A stretch of DNA of 38,759 bases from Bondarzewia mesenterica (Eukaryota; Basidiomycota; Agaricomycetes; Russulales; Bondarzewiaceae), in NCBI GenBank assembly GCA_004802705.1, contig SGPL01000324.1, forward strand, positions 1 through 38,759. The letters run 5' to 3'. The position numbers were made by a program, and so were the translations under genes. Shown one piece after another: positions 21,219 to 33,312 of the stretch. The notes beneath the pieces were generated by a model. It had not been told where the DNA came from. It did not search any database and saw only the letters and a program-made list of their open reading frames with translations. The stretch's first letter is position 1, and each line of letters opens with the position of its first letter.

Positions 21219-23346
21219 ATGCCTTCTCTCCGCCTCCTTTGGCCTCTCGACGACCTCGACCTCGACGGCTGGTTTTACGGTTGGTCTCACCCGTCTTCCA
21301 TCGCCGTGGCAGGCGTCATCCAGTCTTCGTCCCAACGTTCGTTCACCGTTCGTCCAAAAAAATATCAATAACAGTAATTTCACACATATTCCGCAACTTA
21401 GATGACGCCGAACAACTACTCCACGCGATCCTGGGCCGGGCGCCCCTTGCCAATATCTCCTGTTCACCCCCTCAAATTTTGGGGCGTTGCTCCTCCAATG
21501 GGCCCGATGTGTTACCCCGCATACATCTTCTGTCCAATTCTCTCATATCGTATGTTTTCTCCCTCGACTGCCCAAGTCCACCCGAGTCGACGAAACCTAT
21601 CAGGCCTCAGTCCATCATAACCTACCGTCGGACGAGTTTTGGTTCACTGCGTCTTCACAAACTGGACGACTGCAAGCTCCCCGAAACTCCGAACAGACTC
21701 ACAGCTCAGTATGCCTCCCTCGATACATCCATAGCACTCGAGCATACGGGGCTTGATGAATCTATCATCAACGAGGTATGTCCATGTACCATAGTTTCTG
21801 ACGGCTCCATATTTACGCTAGCAGTTGAATTTTGCCCGGTACTTGGACAACGAACGTCGAGCTTCGAAGTCATGGCTCCCAAAGCTTAGACCTACCTCGA
21901 AGCCATCCTCAACGCCGGGTCATCAGGATTCGGTCCTCTCACCTGCTCAGCGTTTTTATCCCATACCTCGCTTCGAGATCTCTGAATTGCGTGAGATAGA
22001 ATCGAACATAATGGCCCGTTCTTGCAGCTTAAATCGAACCTGTAGTAAAGCAGATTTCCACTCGAATACGACTCGTCGCTGGTCTACCACAAATATCCGG
22101 CCGTAAAATGGATTCATCGTTGAGTTACATCCAGTGAGCCATTTCACCTTGTAGTTCCATGCAGCAATACTCACCACCATCAAGACTGAATAACGCGATC
22201 TGGCTCATTCTCAACGATTTGATCCTGGGGGTTGCCTTTGGCTCCTTTGTATGCGAAAATCATGCAGCGATCGCATCATGGCTTGGTCGCTGGATAGAGG
22301 TATGTTGGTACCTTGCCATCCACATTCTGTTATCAACTTCCTTATTGTGTCCCAGACCGTTTACATCGAGTCTATGATCAATGCACTGGTCTGGCTGGAC
22401 AACTGGCCTGCCGGTCTGAAACTCAACACCGAGTTAAGTCACTTCTGCTGCAATGCGTTCCTAGGCATCGTGACCATGTGGGCCTGTAAGTTACCACTCA
22501 GACCTCACACTTGAAATCTTCGTGCTGATTGTCTATCTCATCTCACTTCAAGTCATCTACAAGCATATATCCCCCCATTTGCCCGCCATCGTCTATTATG
22601 CTGGAACCACAGGTTTCTGTGGTTTCACGTTCCTCTTATCGTTATCTCTGGACGTCTTCAGATTGTCGACGGTTCACGCCTCTTTCAGCTATTCGGTATG
22701 GAGTTTTATTATGGGCCAGCAGCTGTACTTTGTGCGCTCTCTCTGGAACTTATTCCGAGGCAAGTGTGCATCTACCTTACTTCCCCTCAACGCCTGATTT
22801 GTCTGGCTGTGATGCAGGCAAGCAAACGAACGTACTCCACAAGCGGACCGACTCCTACCAGTATGAGCTCGACCAACTGTTGTTGGGAACCATTCTGTTC
22901 ACCCTCTTTACTTTCAGTCTGCCGACGCTGCTGTCTTATTACGTGCTCTTTGCTATGGTGAGCGCATCTCCGACTGCGCAGCACAAGTCGACTCTCACTG
23001 ATCCGACGGTACCTTAGTTTAAACTGTCGATCATTGCGATTGGAAAGTCCATTCAGCTGCTCATCGCACTGATGAACGGCTTTCCTTTGTTCGCATCGAT
23101 GCTCAGGGTAAAAGACCCGGCCAGACTGCCCGGTGAGCTCTCCCATTTTCACTTCATAAGTTCGTACTGAATTATATCAGGTTCTGTTTATTTCAAGTTG
23201 GATGACGGTGCCCTGAACCTTAAAGTCAGAATTTTCATCGCACATACATGGAATTTTTTGGATTTTGAGCTGACAACCTTTCGAAATATCAGGCCCAGTA
23301 CATGTCCATGTTCTCCATTTTCCAGTATTTTCGCGCACGAGCCTGA
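21219..23346 (+). CDS. gpi1: Gpi1/PIG-Q, GPI-GlcNAc transferase subunit
   Basis: ER membrane subunit of the complex that transfers GlcNAc to phosphatidylinositol, the first step of GPI-anchor synthesis. Eleven exons (21219-21336, 21402-21775, 21825-21990, 22046-22133, 22185-22299, 22356-22485, 22553-22759, 22818-22957, 23018-23132, 23181-23224, 23293-23346) give 516 aa in frame. N-terminal DGWFYGWSHPSSIAVAGVI is the family start. SYIQLNNAIWLILNDLILG, WLDNWPAGLKLNTEL, LFRGKQTNVLHKRTD, ELDQLLLGTILFTLFTF, PTLLSYYVLFAM and MNGFPLFASMLR are core Gpi1 motifs within four to five membrane spans. The intron at 22760-22817 needs a GC donor (GAG/GCAAGT), which alone gives FRGKQTNV. Exons 3-4 are the least certain joins. 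Confidence 0.9.
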
Positions 23347-23521
23347 TAGTGCAGTCCGCGAAGGAGCCGATGGCCGGAGAGGGCAGGCTTTTTCAAATCG
23401 TCTATGTATTTGATTGATATGCATTTGTGGTATCAAAGTGTCTCTTTCCCGAGATCATGAGTACGGCAGTACAATACCCTCACAAACATATGCAAAGCAT
23501 ACGGCGACCATCCTCCAGTTT

Positions 23522-24350
23522 TCACTTTCCGTCGATCTGCAACCACATGCTCCACCGCGCGCGTTCCTCGTCGCTTCCCTCGAACACCCAATTCACCTTG
23601 CGGACCTCCGTGAACCCCTCGCTCGTCTTTGGCTCCTCGAATTTCTCCGAGAAGCTCAAAAAGGCCATGTACGGTACGAAGTCGCGCTTCGGCTAAGTTG
23701 CCATTGAGATCGCGTTGTTTGAGTTGTAGACGAGCATGCGGATCGGGGGGACGGGGAGAGTTGGGCTTGACTTACCTCGCGCGCCGCGACGGACTCGGGC
23801 ATGTTGAATGCGCGGTACAGGTTGTTGTGCCACGCGAGCTCTTTGGAGCCTTCAAAGTGAAAGCACCTGGCAACAGGCAAACGCCGTCATAAATTGGTAC
23901 CTCATCATTTAGAGAGACAGGACGAGAGCGGTAGGAAGGATAGATCGAGTCGAGTCTCACCTGATTTTGATGTTCAGCTTGTTCGCCAAATCGACGTAAT
24001 ACTTCCTGGTCTGCGCGTCCCGGTTGGTATTATCTGCACCCACCAACACGCACAAGTCTCAGCAAGACCGCTTCACTTAGATAATGGGATTTTTTATTTT
24101 ATTTCGCAACACTCGAGTATTCTGCGTCCTGGACGCGGACTCGAGGAATCAACGAAGAGAGAGAACGAACACTCGCCTACGACGCAGCTCTGGCCAGCGC
24201 GGACGGCCTCCTCGACGGCCTTGACGCATTTCGGGCGGCTGCCGAGGACGTCCTGGTTGACGTGGGCGTAGCCCGCGGGCTGGAAGTGCCGTCTGTAGAA
24301 GGAGGACTTGCCGAGGCAGGGGAGGCCGACGAAGAGGACGATTTCGGGCG
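23522..24350 (-). other. PNKP-type 5'-polynucleotide kinase domain inside the atg11 gene
   Basis: Final quarter of the preceding gene. In PNKP this domain phosphorylates 5'-OH ends of DNA. Seen here are [16 protein letters not shown] (Walker A, 24304-24327), [12 protein letters not shown] with the likely catalytic Asp, [18 protein letters not shown] joined to [32 protein letters not shown] (lid), and the C-terminal [11 protein letters not shown] and [20 protein letters not shown]. All elements of an active kinase appear present. The DxDGT phosphatase domain that precedes the kinase in PNKP is absent; Atg11 sequence and a P/S-rich linker stand in its place. Confidence 0.88.
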
Positions 24351-27300
24351 CGGGTGTGGGTGTGGGCGGGACGATGGGAGGCGAGGAGGGGTCGATGGGC
24401 GGGGCTGGTGAAGATGGAATGGGCTCCAGAGGGGGGAGTTCGGAGGGCCCTGCCTGGGCAAGGAGTCGCGACAGTGACGACGGACCCGCAGACGGAATAG
24501 AGTTCGCACGCGAGCGCACAACAGGGAAGAGGTGTGAATTCGGTGCGCGCGTCACTTGGAAAGACTCCTCCACTTCATTTTGCGGTGGACCGGGTGTCAA
24601 AGCCGATGGAGCTGACAGAGGTACAGGAACATCTTCTTTCGTCTCGCTCGAGGTCTTCCGGGCGGCCGCCCGCCGCTTTGAAGAGCTGGGCTGAGTCCAG
24701 TCTTCAACCTCAAGCATGTAATATTTCACTCCATCACCGAGACCGTATGGATTGCTTGCAGGATCCTGAGTGACCATAAGGATGTGATGAGACAGATTGA
24801 GAAAGAGATGAGCCTTACCTTTTGGTCAACCACGCGTTCTGTTATTGACGTGATCCTAGCCACAATCCATTCCCTGGTCTTGAGCTGCTCCGCTAAATGA
24901 CCATTCGCCTGCAAGAAATAATGCGGGAAAGAAACTACAATAGGAGAGAAGTCGGCGTTAGTACGACATGAGAATGAAGCCAGCGCCAATCGCGCATAGG
25001 GGGCTGAATAAGGGACCGGCATGATCAAGATAAATGTACACGCACCATTGAACGCGGCCCAGGGTTTGGACACTGAGTTGCGTGTGGGCAAGAATAGCGC
25101 CAAATCACCTTTTGCAAAGTTCCTAAAGGAGATTTTGCCCTTTGCGCGCTCACGGTACTCCTTGCACTGTTTTTGCCACTTCCGAATGGTCGACCCCGTC
25201 TTCGCAACAGCCTCCAGGAAGTGGTCGTTATCGAATAGCCGAAGCGCTTCCACTGCCGCGGTGGGGTCAGAGGGGTCGATAGGTGACGGCTCGTCGAGAG
25301 GGCCAAGGGGTGCATGGCGAGACGAAAAGGCCTGAGAGTCACCCAGATGCACGGGGGATTTGGACACGGTCGGATGAGAGGTTGCGGCCTGAGCCAAATT
25401 TAACGCCTTAAAATGGGCCGTGCGATATGCAATGGCCACGTCCAGCAGCTGTGCGACCAACCGGTTAGCCTGTTCGAGCCTCTGCTCAAAGTCAGACTGC
25501 GACGCTCGACCCGCCCTGAGATCTTCCCGCAGTACGTTCTCTGCATGCTGGGCCTCCCTCAGCTCGCACTCGACTCGCTGAAGCTCCTCCCGAAGCCCAA
25601 CGGCATCCGCCTCCTTCATCTCCAGCCGCGACGTTGCCTCCTTTAACTGCCTCTCTGCATCATCAAGTTCAGCACGGAGCTCGAAAAACTGATGTTCCAA
25701 CACCGCCCGGTCACCGTCTGCTTCAGCAACGTAGTCCCGCATCTGTCGATCATGCTCACTCGCCTGCTGGCGCAACAGCCTGTCTTTCTCCTTCCTCGCA
25801 TCCTCCAATGCTTGTTGCACATCCTCACTCTCCTGGCGCGCCATACCAATCTGCGCCTCCAAGTCCTCGCCCCGGGAACGGGCATGCTCGAGATTACGCA
25901 ACGTCTCTTCCTGGTCTTCCAAGAGCTTCGCCATCTTTTCTGCATTGCGAGCCTCCAGTGCTTTGACGTCCTCAAATTCTAATCGTGTCTTCATGAGCTG
26001 TTGTCGCAAGACTTCGGCGGCCTTCGTCTGATTGGTCGCCTCCGCCAAAGCCTGCGCGAGCTCCCTCCGTTGATTCTCAACATCAGATAGAAGCTCTCGA
26101 TGTCGCTCCTCGACAATGCGGCGAGCGGTACTCTCGCTCTCAATCTGTGCGCGAGCTTGATGCAATTCCCGCTCCAGCCGATCCGCCCGTTCGCGCTCGC
26201 TGGAGTGACTCTCGTCGGTCTCCTCGAGTTGAGATTTCAATCGCGATAGCTCTGCTTGTAGCGCGCTCCGCTCTTCGTTAAACGATGTCTCTTGCTCAGC
26301 CTTGGCCTGCTGCACGCTGCGCAGGTGTTCCGCTAGTTCATAATACGCATGCTCGTCAGCGTCCGATACTGTAACGTGACAATGAAAAAGACCAGCGTCA
26401 ACGTTAGCAAAGTTGAAAGCTGATCACAAGTATCCTACCCACAGCGTCGCCGTGACAGAGCCAATCTCGAAGAAGATAGCACTAATGAAGGGAGTCAGAC
26501 GTTGCTTTCAAAAGCCTAAAAGCGCTATAGAAAACCTACGTGATCGCTCGGCGATACGATCAAATCCAGACTCCAAACTGTCCATTTTGTGTATCAGTTT
26601 TTCGAGACTAGCTTTTGTTTCGTGGACAAATTGAAGGGCGATCGTGCTGTCCTCTAAAGTATGTGCATATTTTTCCAGGTCGTCCAAGATACGCAGGAGA
26701 TCTACGTTCAATGATTAAATAGTCCGATGAGTACAGATATGAAGTGGAAAATGCATGACATGCCTTCCACGTCTGATCGCTCTAAGGCATATGGGCCGTC
26801 GAGATCATTGCCGCCAGTGGGCGAAAAGTCAATTGTGGGCACGAGGTCATCCATACCCTTTGTATCAAATGGTAGTTGACCGTGTACCTCCCCGCGATAG
26901 ACCTGCCGGCGTTTTCGCTCCGAAGCTCTGCAGAAATTCAAAGGCATATGAACAACCCAATGAAGAAAGCTAAGAATATGCCTACGAAAGCTTAGCCATG
27001 ACTTCCAAAATGACCTGAGCCCTCTGATAGAAGAAGCGTGCTGCGCAATCATCTGTCAGCCAACCAATCCTTGACATTTTCCCTCGGTTCTGTGATTCTC
27101 ACCAAATTCTTTCCGCCTTACTATCTCGATGACGGTCGCACCGTAGGCATAAATCATATTATGTAACCGCTGAATGTGTGGGAAACTGTTTTTGGCGCGA
27201 AAACCAGCTTGAAGAGAAGTCAAAGAAGAAGGTAGTTGGACCAGGTTGGTGTTGAGAAGGCTAATTTGACGCAAGGAACGCATACACCTTTCAGTGAAAG

Positions 27301-28780
27301 CGTTCTACAACGATACAAAGGTCAGAATCGATGTGCAGGTTGATGCACGAAAAAAGAACCTTGAGACTGATGATGGAGGTTACTGCGTTGCGAACGGTAT
27401 TGTCAAGTTGTCTGAGTTCTGTATTCAATGTGAGCCAAAACCCTGACTGTGAACATGATAATGGAGCTAGCCTTGCAGCAGGCGATCCGGATCTGTTATT
27501 GGACCTGTCATGAAGATGATCAATGAGAATCGCATCATGGATGAAGCCAATTGCGCACTCTCAAGCGTCGCTACAGCATCCGAAATCTTGTCATACGCTT
27601 CCTGAGATCGTTGCACAATTGCCTCAGCATCGTCTAGTAAACTGTAGAAGGTGAGATACATGTCTACATTTTGTTTCTTTGCGCATCAATCCACGATCAC
27701 TCACCGAGTGTCCGACAATGTTGTACGCACTTCAGTCGTGCCGTCAGTGAGACGCGTCATAGATTCCTGCGCCTCCCTGAATTTCGCCTTCAAGTCATCT
27801 TTCCAACGTCATCTCACATATTCCTTGAAAAATTGATTTATGTAGATCATTTACTCACTATGCCTTTCCGCACACATATCTGCCACCTGTCGCATCTTCA
27901 CGGTAGACACATAATCCGCTAAAGTTCTTCCCCGCTCCCCGGCATCCATTGCCTTGCGAACAGCGGGAGACATAAATTCACGGTGTATTTTGACGCGCGT
28001 AATCATCTCCAAGTCAGCGTCGATGCCGGAGAGAAGTGAGACCTGCTTGTCAAGCTCGCGTTGAGCGTTGGCAGAGATCCCTTCGAACGCGTCGGATATT
28101 GCGAGCACATTGAGATCTAGACTTCTTAAAGCTATCCGCAAAGCAGAATGCTGATATCTAAGGGTGAGAAGGGTGTGTGATATTGATTGATGATGTGTGT
28201 GTGCAGCGCGGAGGTAGGAAGCGCCTAGCTGGGAAGGACGAAATGGAGGGGTTGCAGCAATCGTATCTATGCAACCGTCATTTTTAATTTTTGGAAAAAT
28301 TCATTTCAGGCTGCACCTTCTATTGGAGGCTGAAGGGGTGGTTGCACGCGAAGCTCGCGCAAGACCTCATTCAAATCTTCATCGAGATAATATTTGTTGA
28401 ACACAAATATAGACTGTGCTCAAATGAGCTAAGTTGACAGAAAATTTTCATCATGATTGCATACCTGATCTTGCACACCCGCAAGTTCTCTAACGTTGTC
28501 ATTTCTCAACCTACTTCCGTCCGAGAGGTAAGCGAGGACGGCCTCCTGGTCCACTCCTGTCTCTTGCTGCAAGAAAAGTTCCAGNCTTCCAAGTCTATAT
28601 AGAACACAAGTGAGCGATTGTATGAACAGTTCACATCTTAGCGAAAAACGCACCTCTCGATATCCCAGAGTGTAGCATTGACCTGAGCAAAGACGCGGTT
28701 AACGGTGGCGACGGGCGTCCGGAAGCACACGAACATACTTGGAATACCTCACCATCTTCTGCACGGCATATCTGCAGCAT
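23522..28780 (-). CDS. atg11: Atg11-like autophagy scaffold fused to a polynucleotide kinase domain
   Basis: Atg11 is the scaffold of selective autophagy. Nineteen exons join in frame to 1328 aa: 28739-28780, 28654-28682, 28465-28594, 28317-28413, 27859-28266, 27705-27798, 27559-27641, 27360-27466, 27103-27304, 26986-27052, 26764-26927, 26540-26701, 26443-26481, 25046-26368, 24819-24934, 24177-24765, 23961-24033, 23776-23866, 23522-23692. The start [15 protein letters not shown] and [37 protein letters not shown] are Atg11-like; residues 555-830 are coiled coil; [19 protein letters not shown] and [14 protein letters not shown] form the Atg11 C-terminal domain. The same exon then runs through a proline-rich linker into a P-loop kinase (GLPCLGKS, residues 1168-1175). 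The 27467-27558 intron is a best guess; two introns (26702-26763, 24034-24176) need GC donors. Confidence 0.85.
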
Positions 28781-29346
28781 GTTTTACAGCACTTTCGTTC
28801 GAAAAAGTTGAGTGATAGACTGCCAGTTCTAATATAGCACTAGATGGTGGTACGGTACTTGTATGCAAGGGTTAACTTGGGGTTAACTGCCAGAACCAAC
28901 GCACGCGAAAGAAGCGAGTGACGTACGCGTCCAGGAAAGGAAATTAACATACTTAGTCCCGTAATGTAAGTCAAGAGCTTCCCACTTATCTGTCAAATTC
29001 TAATAGCTATAATCTTTACAGCCGCCCTCCATCGACTCGGTCCTCTCTAGCAGCAACGTTCCGCCTTGCCCCTCTCGTCTCCTGCACATGTTCAGAAATT
29101 AAACGCTAGGTCTGATTTGGTCCGAACTATACCAAATCAAAAGTTTCGGCATCCCCCAAAGGCTCCGAATCCGCCTCTCAAAAGTACGGGCTGTCAGCGC
29201 GGCCACATCACCGTCAAAACGTCCCTCCCATCCTGGCTTCTAAGGAATTTTAACAAGCACGGATTCTTCTGCTACGTTTCTGACGCATACAGAGTTATAC
29301 ACATTCAATACACCGGCGTTCTCCCGCGGAAGACCCGCCGGGCACC
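28781..29346. promoter_or_regulatory. Divergent promoter region, atg11 / GT61 gene
   Basis: 566 bp between divergent start codons. No open frame of note and no motif I can name. Confidence 0.35.
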
Positions 29347-31252
29347 ATGAGGATATCAAATTGGACATCCCCACCCACGCGACGGGAATGTACCCTCCTC
29401 CTGTTCTGTCTCTCCATCTTTGTCCTTGCCTACAATTTTGACGCGTCTTTGCGCCTCCTTTCGTCGACGTCGCCCTCTTTACCCTCTTCATCCTCGTTGT
29501 TCGGCATTGCATTGAGATCGTCCAGTGCACCGCCAATCGGACCGGACGGCAGAAAGCCCGAAGGCTATCGAGATGCGTTGGAAGGGGAAATTTTCGGTGA
29601 ATGGGATTGGGATGAGGGTCGAGTTGCGGGGGTGAAGGCTTCAGAAGAAACGAGGATCATTGAGGGTAGTGGCAAGAACAAAGGCCAAGATAGGTATGTG
29701 AGAGGAGAGGGAGTGCCTGGAAGGAATGCGATGTGGCTGCAAGGTGTCGGCGAGGGTGCATATGGCGTTGGAGAGGGACTTGGCTCGTCGAATGTAAATG
29801 ACGGGTTCGTGAGATGGGGAGAAGATTTGCCTGCGTCGTCATTGGTTGCTCATGTGCCAGGTCAGTTGAGGTTATGCTTGAGTTTTACCGCAACCCATGA
29901 TCCTCTTCACAGGTTTTACAATACTGGATCGTGTGTTTCTGTCCAATGGGACGCTGTTCATTGTGTCAGAGGAACCTTCATCATTGCCTGCTCTGGACTC
30001 CATGGGATCGTCCATGTCGAATTCACGAGAACCACCACGAGACGTCGACTGGCAAATTTTGTCACACAAAGAGGCCGTCTCAACACTAGGGGAATATGGT
30101 GGGAAGTATGTGCATATCTCAATAACTTGTTCCGAGTTCTCATTTGCATCTCCAGGATCCACGGCGTAACTTACATGTCATACGACATATCTACAGCAAC
30201 CGATGCCCACACTCTCCTCTCTATGCAGCGAGTCTACAGCACAATACCTTCACACAAAGACACCCCACCCCATCGACTCTTCTTTCCCGCCATTCCCACC
30301 TTCTCCGACCGACGTCCGGAACCCGAAGACGACACTGTCGTACGCAGGCGCTCCAACTCTGGTACCCATCCTTTCACGATCAAAGCCGCCTACCCATCCC
30401 TCGCAGGCGCACTTTTCGCCGAAGACTTCGACGATTTCAAGGGCCTTGATATTCCTATGCTACTAGATCGTGTGGTCATTGCCGACCGAGGCGCAGCGAC
30501 GAGGCATGGCGTCGCGGCTGACTCGTGGGCTGGTCCTTTTACTGCGCTTAGGGCTCCGCAGACCTGGTTCGACGGCGTGAGGAACAATCTGGCGCGTTAC
30601 TTTGGAGAAGGAGAGGAAAAGAGCAGAGGAAAGAAGGAGGTAACCTATTTGGTTCAGCAGAGCTATGTTGGCTCCGGCGCAAGATTGAGGACGGAGGACC
30701 ACGAAGCATTGTTAAAGGAGTTGAAGGGCTTGCAGAGAAGTGGGTACCAGATCAACGTCGTTGATGAGTCGGCGGCTTGGTCGGATAGGATGAAATCTAT
30801 CGTACAGTCCACGGTATGCCGCTCTTCAAATGTGCCGTAAAGGAAAAGTGAAACTGATTCACAGCTGGTCTCGTTTGTAGGTTGTCATCGGAGTATTCGG
30901 AGATCATCTCTCAGACAGTGTCTTCATGAAATCCTCGCCACAGACGACCCTTATGGAATTCTTCCCCTCGGGTTCGTTTACGCGCGACTGGGAGATCGTC
31001 ATGCATTCCATGGGGACGCGGTATATCGCATGGCAAGGCGACCAGTGAGTCCTTTCCACGCTCACCTTCGCTTCCTTGCTCGATGCTTCCCTTCCCACTG
31101 AGAAGATGTTATACTAACACGACCTACCGCTCAGAAAATTCACTAGCCAATCTTTGCCATTGATCTCACGACCCTCAGGAGCGCAAGAAGTGCGCATAGA
31201 CGCAAAGGCCGTCGTACGCGCTATCAAGGAGGAGCTGTCGCGGAAGGCGTAA
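29347..31252 (+). CDS. GT61-family glycosyltransferase, type II membrane protein
   Basis: Member of glycosyltransferase family 61 (DUF563), Golgi enzymes adding xylose or GlcNAc to glycans; the sugar cannot be told here. Exons 29347-29860, 29913-30105, 30156-30813, 30881-31044 and 31135-31252 give 548 aa in frame. A signal anchor lies near residues 14-35 (CTLLLFCLSIFVLAYNF), followed by a stem. The catalytic region includes VLDRVVIADRGAATRH-like sequence (LLDRVVIADRGAA), VTYLVQQSYVGSGARL, YQINVVDESAAW, then VIGVFGDHLSDSVFMKSSPQ and TLMEFFPSGSFTRDWEIVMH. The usual VGVHGNHL is replaced by IGVFGDHL, which is notable because the His-Gly-Asn triplet is otherwise well kept. Confidence 0.82.
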
Positions 31253-33312
31253 GCCCGTAGACATATACAGTATGGATGGACGAAAACGGACGGACGAAGG
31301 AGGATTGGGCTGAGACTTTTACCCGGCGCAATCTCGATAACCTATCGCTCTCGGCTCAACGAGCGCCACCTTAGAGGCGATGTTGTTAGGCTCTTATTTT
31401 TATATTTCAATGTGCAGCGCCGCGCGGAGTAGTACATATTTTTCCTGTGATGTTTTCAGTCTCGCTGCACATACCTACTGCAACTTCCCTAGACCTCTGC
31501 GCGTGCAACGTAACATTTAATCCATCTTATACGTATAGTAGTGGACTAACATAGTCCTAATTCAAGTGACGAGATAGGCCGAAGCACTGCAGTGTGTTAT
31601 CCTGTCACTGTTATCTTGCAAGGAATGGAGTCCGATACGATTGAATAGCTTCTCAGAATACAAGATATGTCAGGCGCATTCGGCCTCCGTGCTCGAAGAA
31701 GCCCACGGCTGATTATGGGTTGCGTATCTTTGCGTATGCGCACTCTGATCTTATCTTATCCGGATTCAACTCCATCCCGCCAATAGCGAACGTAACAAGA
31801 TCAGAGGCGGGCACGTCATGTCGGCTCCCGTGGGTTGCCCAGGGTTGTCCGCGAATGGGGTGCAGCAAAGGTCCAGAGATGAGATCCAAGATGTGAATGT
31901 CTCCAGATGTTGGTCAATCAAGGGGGGTGCGCCCGGCACACAGAACGAATTGATTGATCATCCTTCTCTCCAAAGCAATTCAGTCCTGAGAATTCCATGG
32001 AGAACTTCGACATATGGGCCGTGGCAAAGAAAGGCCTGAAAACTTGCTTCAGTGCAACATCAAGGCGTTTTAGACAGAACACAGCGACAATTTTGCTTTC
32101 ATAGCTCACAAGAGCAACCTGGTCGAATCGTGAAATTCATGATGCCTCAAATATTGCTCAGCACCGTGACCTGACTATATCGAGTTATCCAGTGCAGCCA
32201 GAGGATGTGAACTAATCTCATCAACTTGAACGAGCATCCATATGCATCGCATGATGCAAAACCATGATTTGCGCGCTCCAATTCTCTTTATGGATCGCAG
32301 GTTACCACCATCGATCAACAACTGTGGAAGGTGGGAGGTAAGGGGGATTCTGCAGCTTCAAGGGCCTGATTCTCACTCGCATGATGAATTCTCTGTGCAA
32401 GGCACTAATGGAGACTTGTTTTGAGAAGCTGCATCAGATGATTGATGGACAGGGGAGTAACAAGGAAAAGATGACAACCTGAAGATGCTGCAATTGCATG
32501 GAATAAAAGATGACGCAAGTCAAGAAGCGAGATGTATAGCATGTAGATGCATCAGAAGGACNGGGAGGTGGTTCTCGATAATCTGCTGTCTTCAGACCAG
32601 CCTACGGGACTTATGTCAAATTTGGCAACGATTACAGATGACGATGGGTTTGTACGCACACTATTCTGATAGATCAATTCACCGACAGGATCTTGACAGG
32701 ATCGGTATAAAAAAAAGAGAAATGATATGGATGGTGGTTCAAGTCGAACGACACGGTTCAACGGTCTCGCACTGAGGAAGCACGACGTGACTCGTAAATT
32801 TCACCCACAGAGTGAAAAACTGCCTCATTCAATCCAGATTGCAGTCTTCCCGCGGAGCTATAAGGCTACGTGAAGAGACGTCTCTGTCGAATTAGAGACC
32901 TGCTCGCTGTTATTTGGAAGTCGGCAGATGTGCGATGTGTGTTATTTATCGGAGACTCTAAAGATAAACCCTATACCGGTAGGAAAGAATTTTCAAGGTA
33001 GAAACCACTCAAGAAGGATAACTAGCGATTAGCGGATGAGGGCCCAAAGGCTGTGTATACATACGTTCTGAGTAAACTTGCATTTCGTCCCTCCATTCGT
33101 CTGTTCGTATACTCGTCCCTCGTCCACTTCCCTCTCCAGTATTCACACCGTCGTATCTCCTCAATATCACATTTTGCAACATGGATCTGGAGCTGGGGCT
33201 GATAGGAAGGCATGCTGCGTCGCAAACCCGGCATGCGCAAATGGTACGGGCATTGCACTCACACGACACGCAATGTTCATCGCCAACTCGGGTTGACGCG
33301 CTCAACTTGAGT
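31253..33312. other. Long intergenic gap, no gene seen
   Basis: About 2.06 kb between the convergent GT61 and lsm8 genes, unusually long for this window. Only short open frames without recognisable domains occur, and I found no tRNA-like cloverleaf. It may contain a decayed element or a non-coding RNA. Confidence 0.5.

Noticed and set aside
21825..22133. Frameshift in gpi1 exons 3-4
   Set aside because: Using the acceptor at 22044-22045 restores one frame through SELLKQISTRIRL, so no break is needed.
24534..24773. Plus-strand frames opposite the atg11 linker
   Set aside because: GC-rich shadows of the proline-rich coding strand without any domain.
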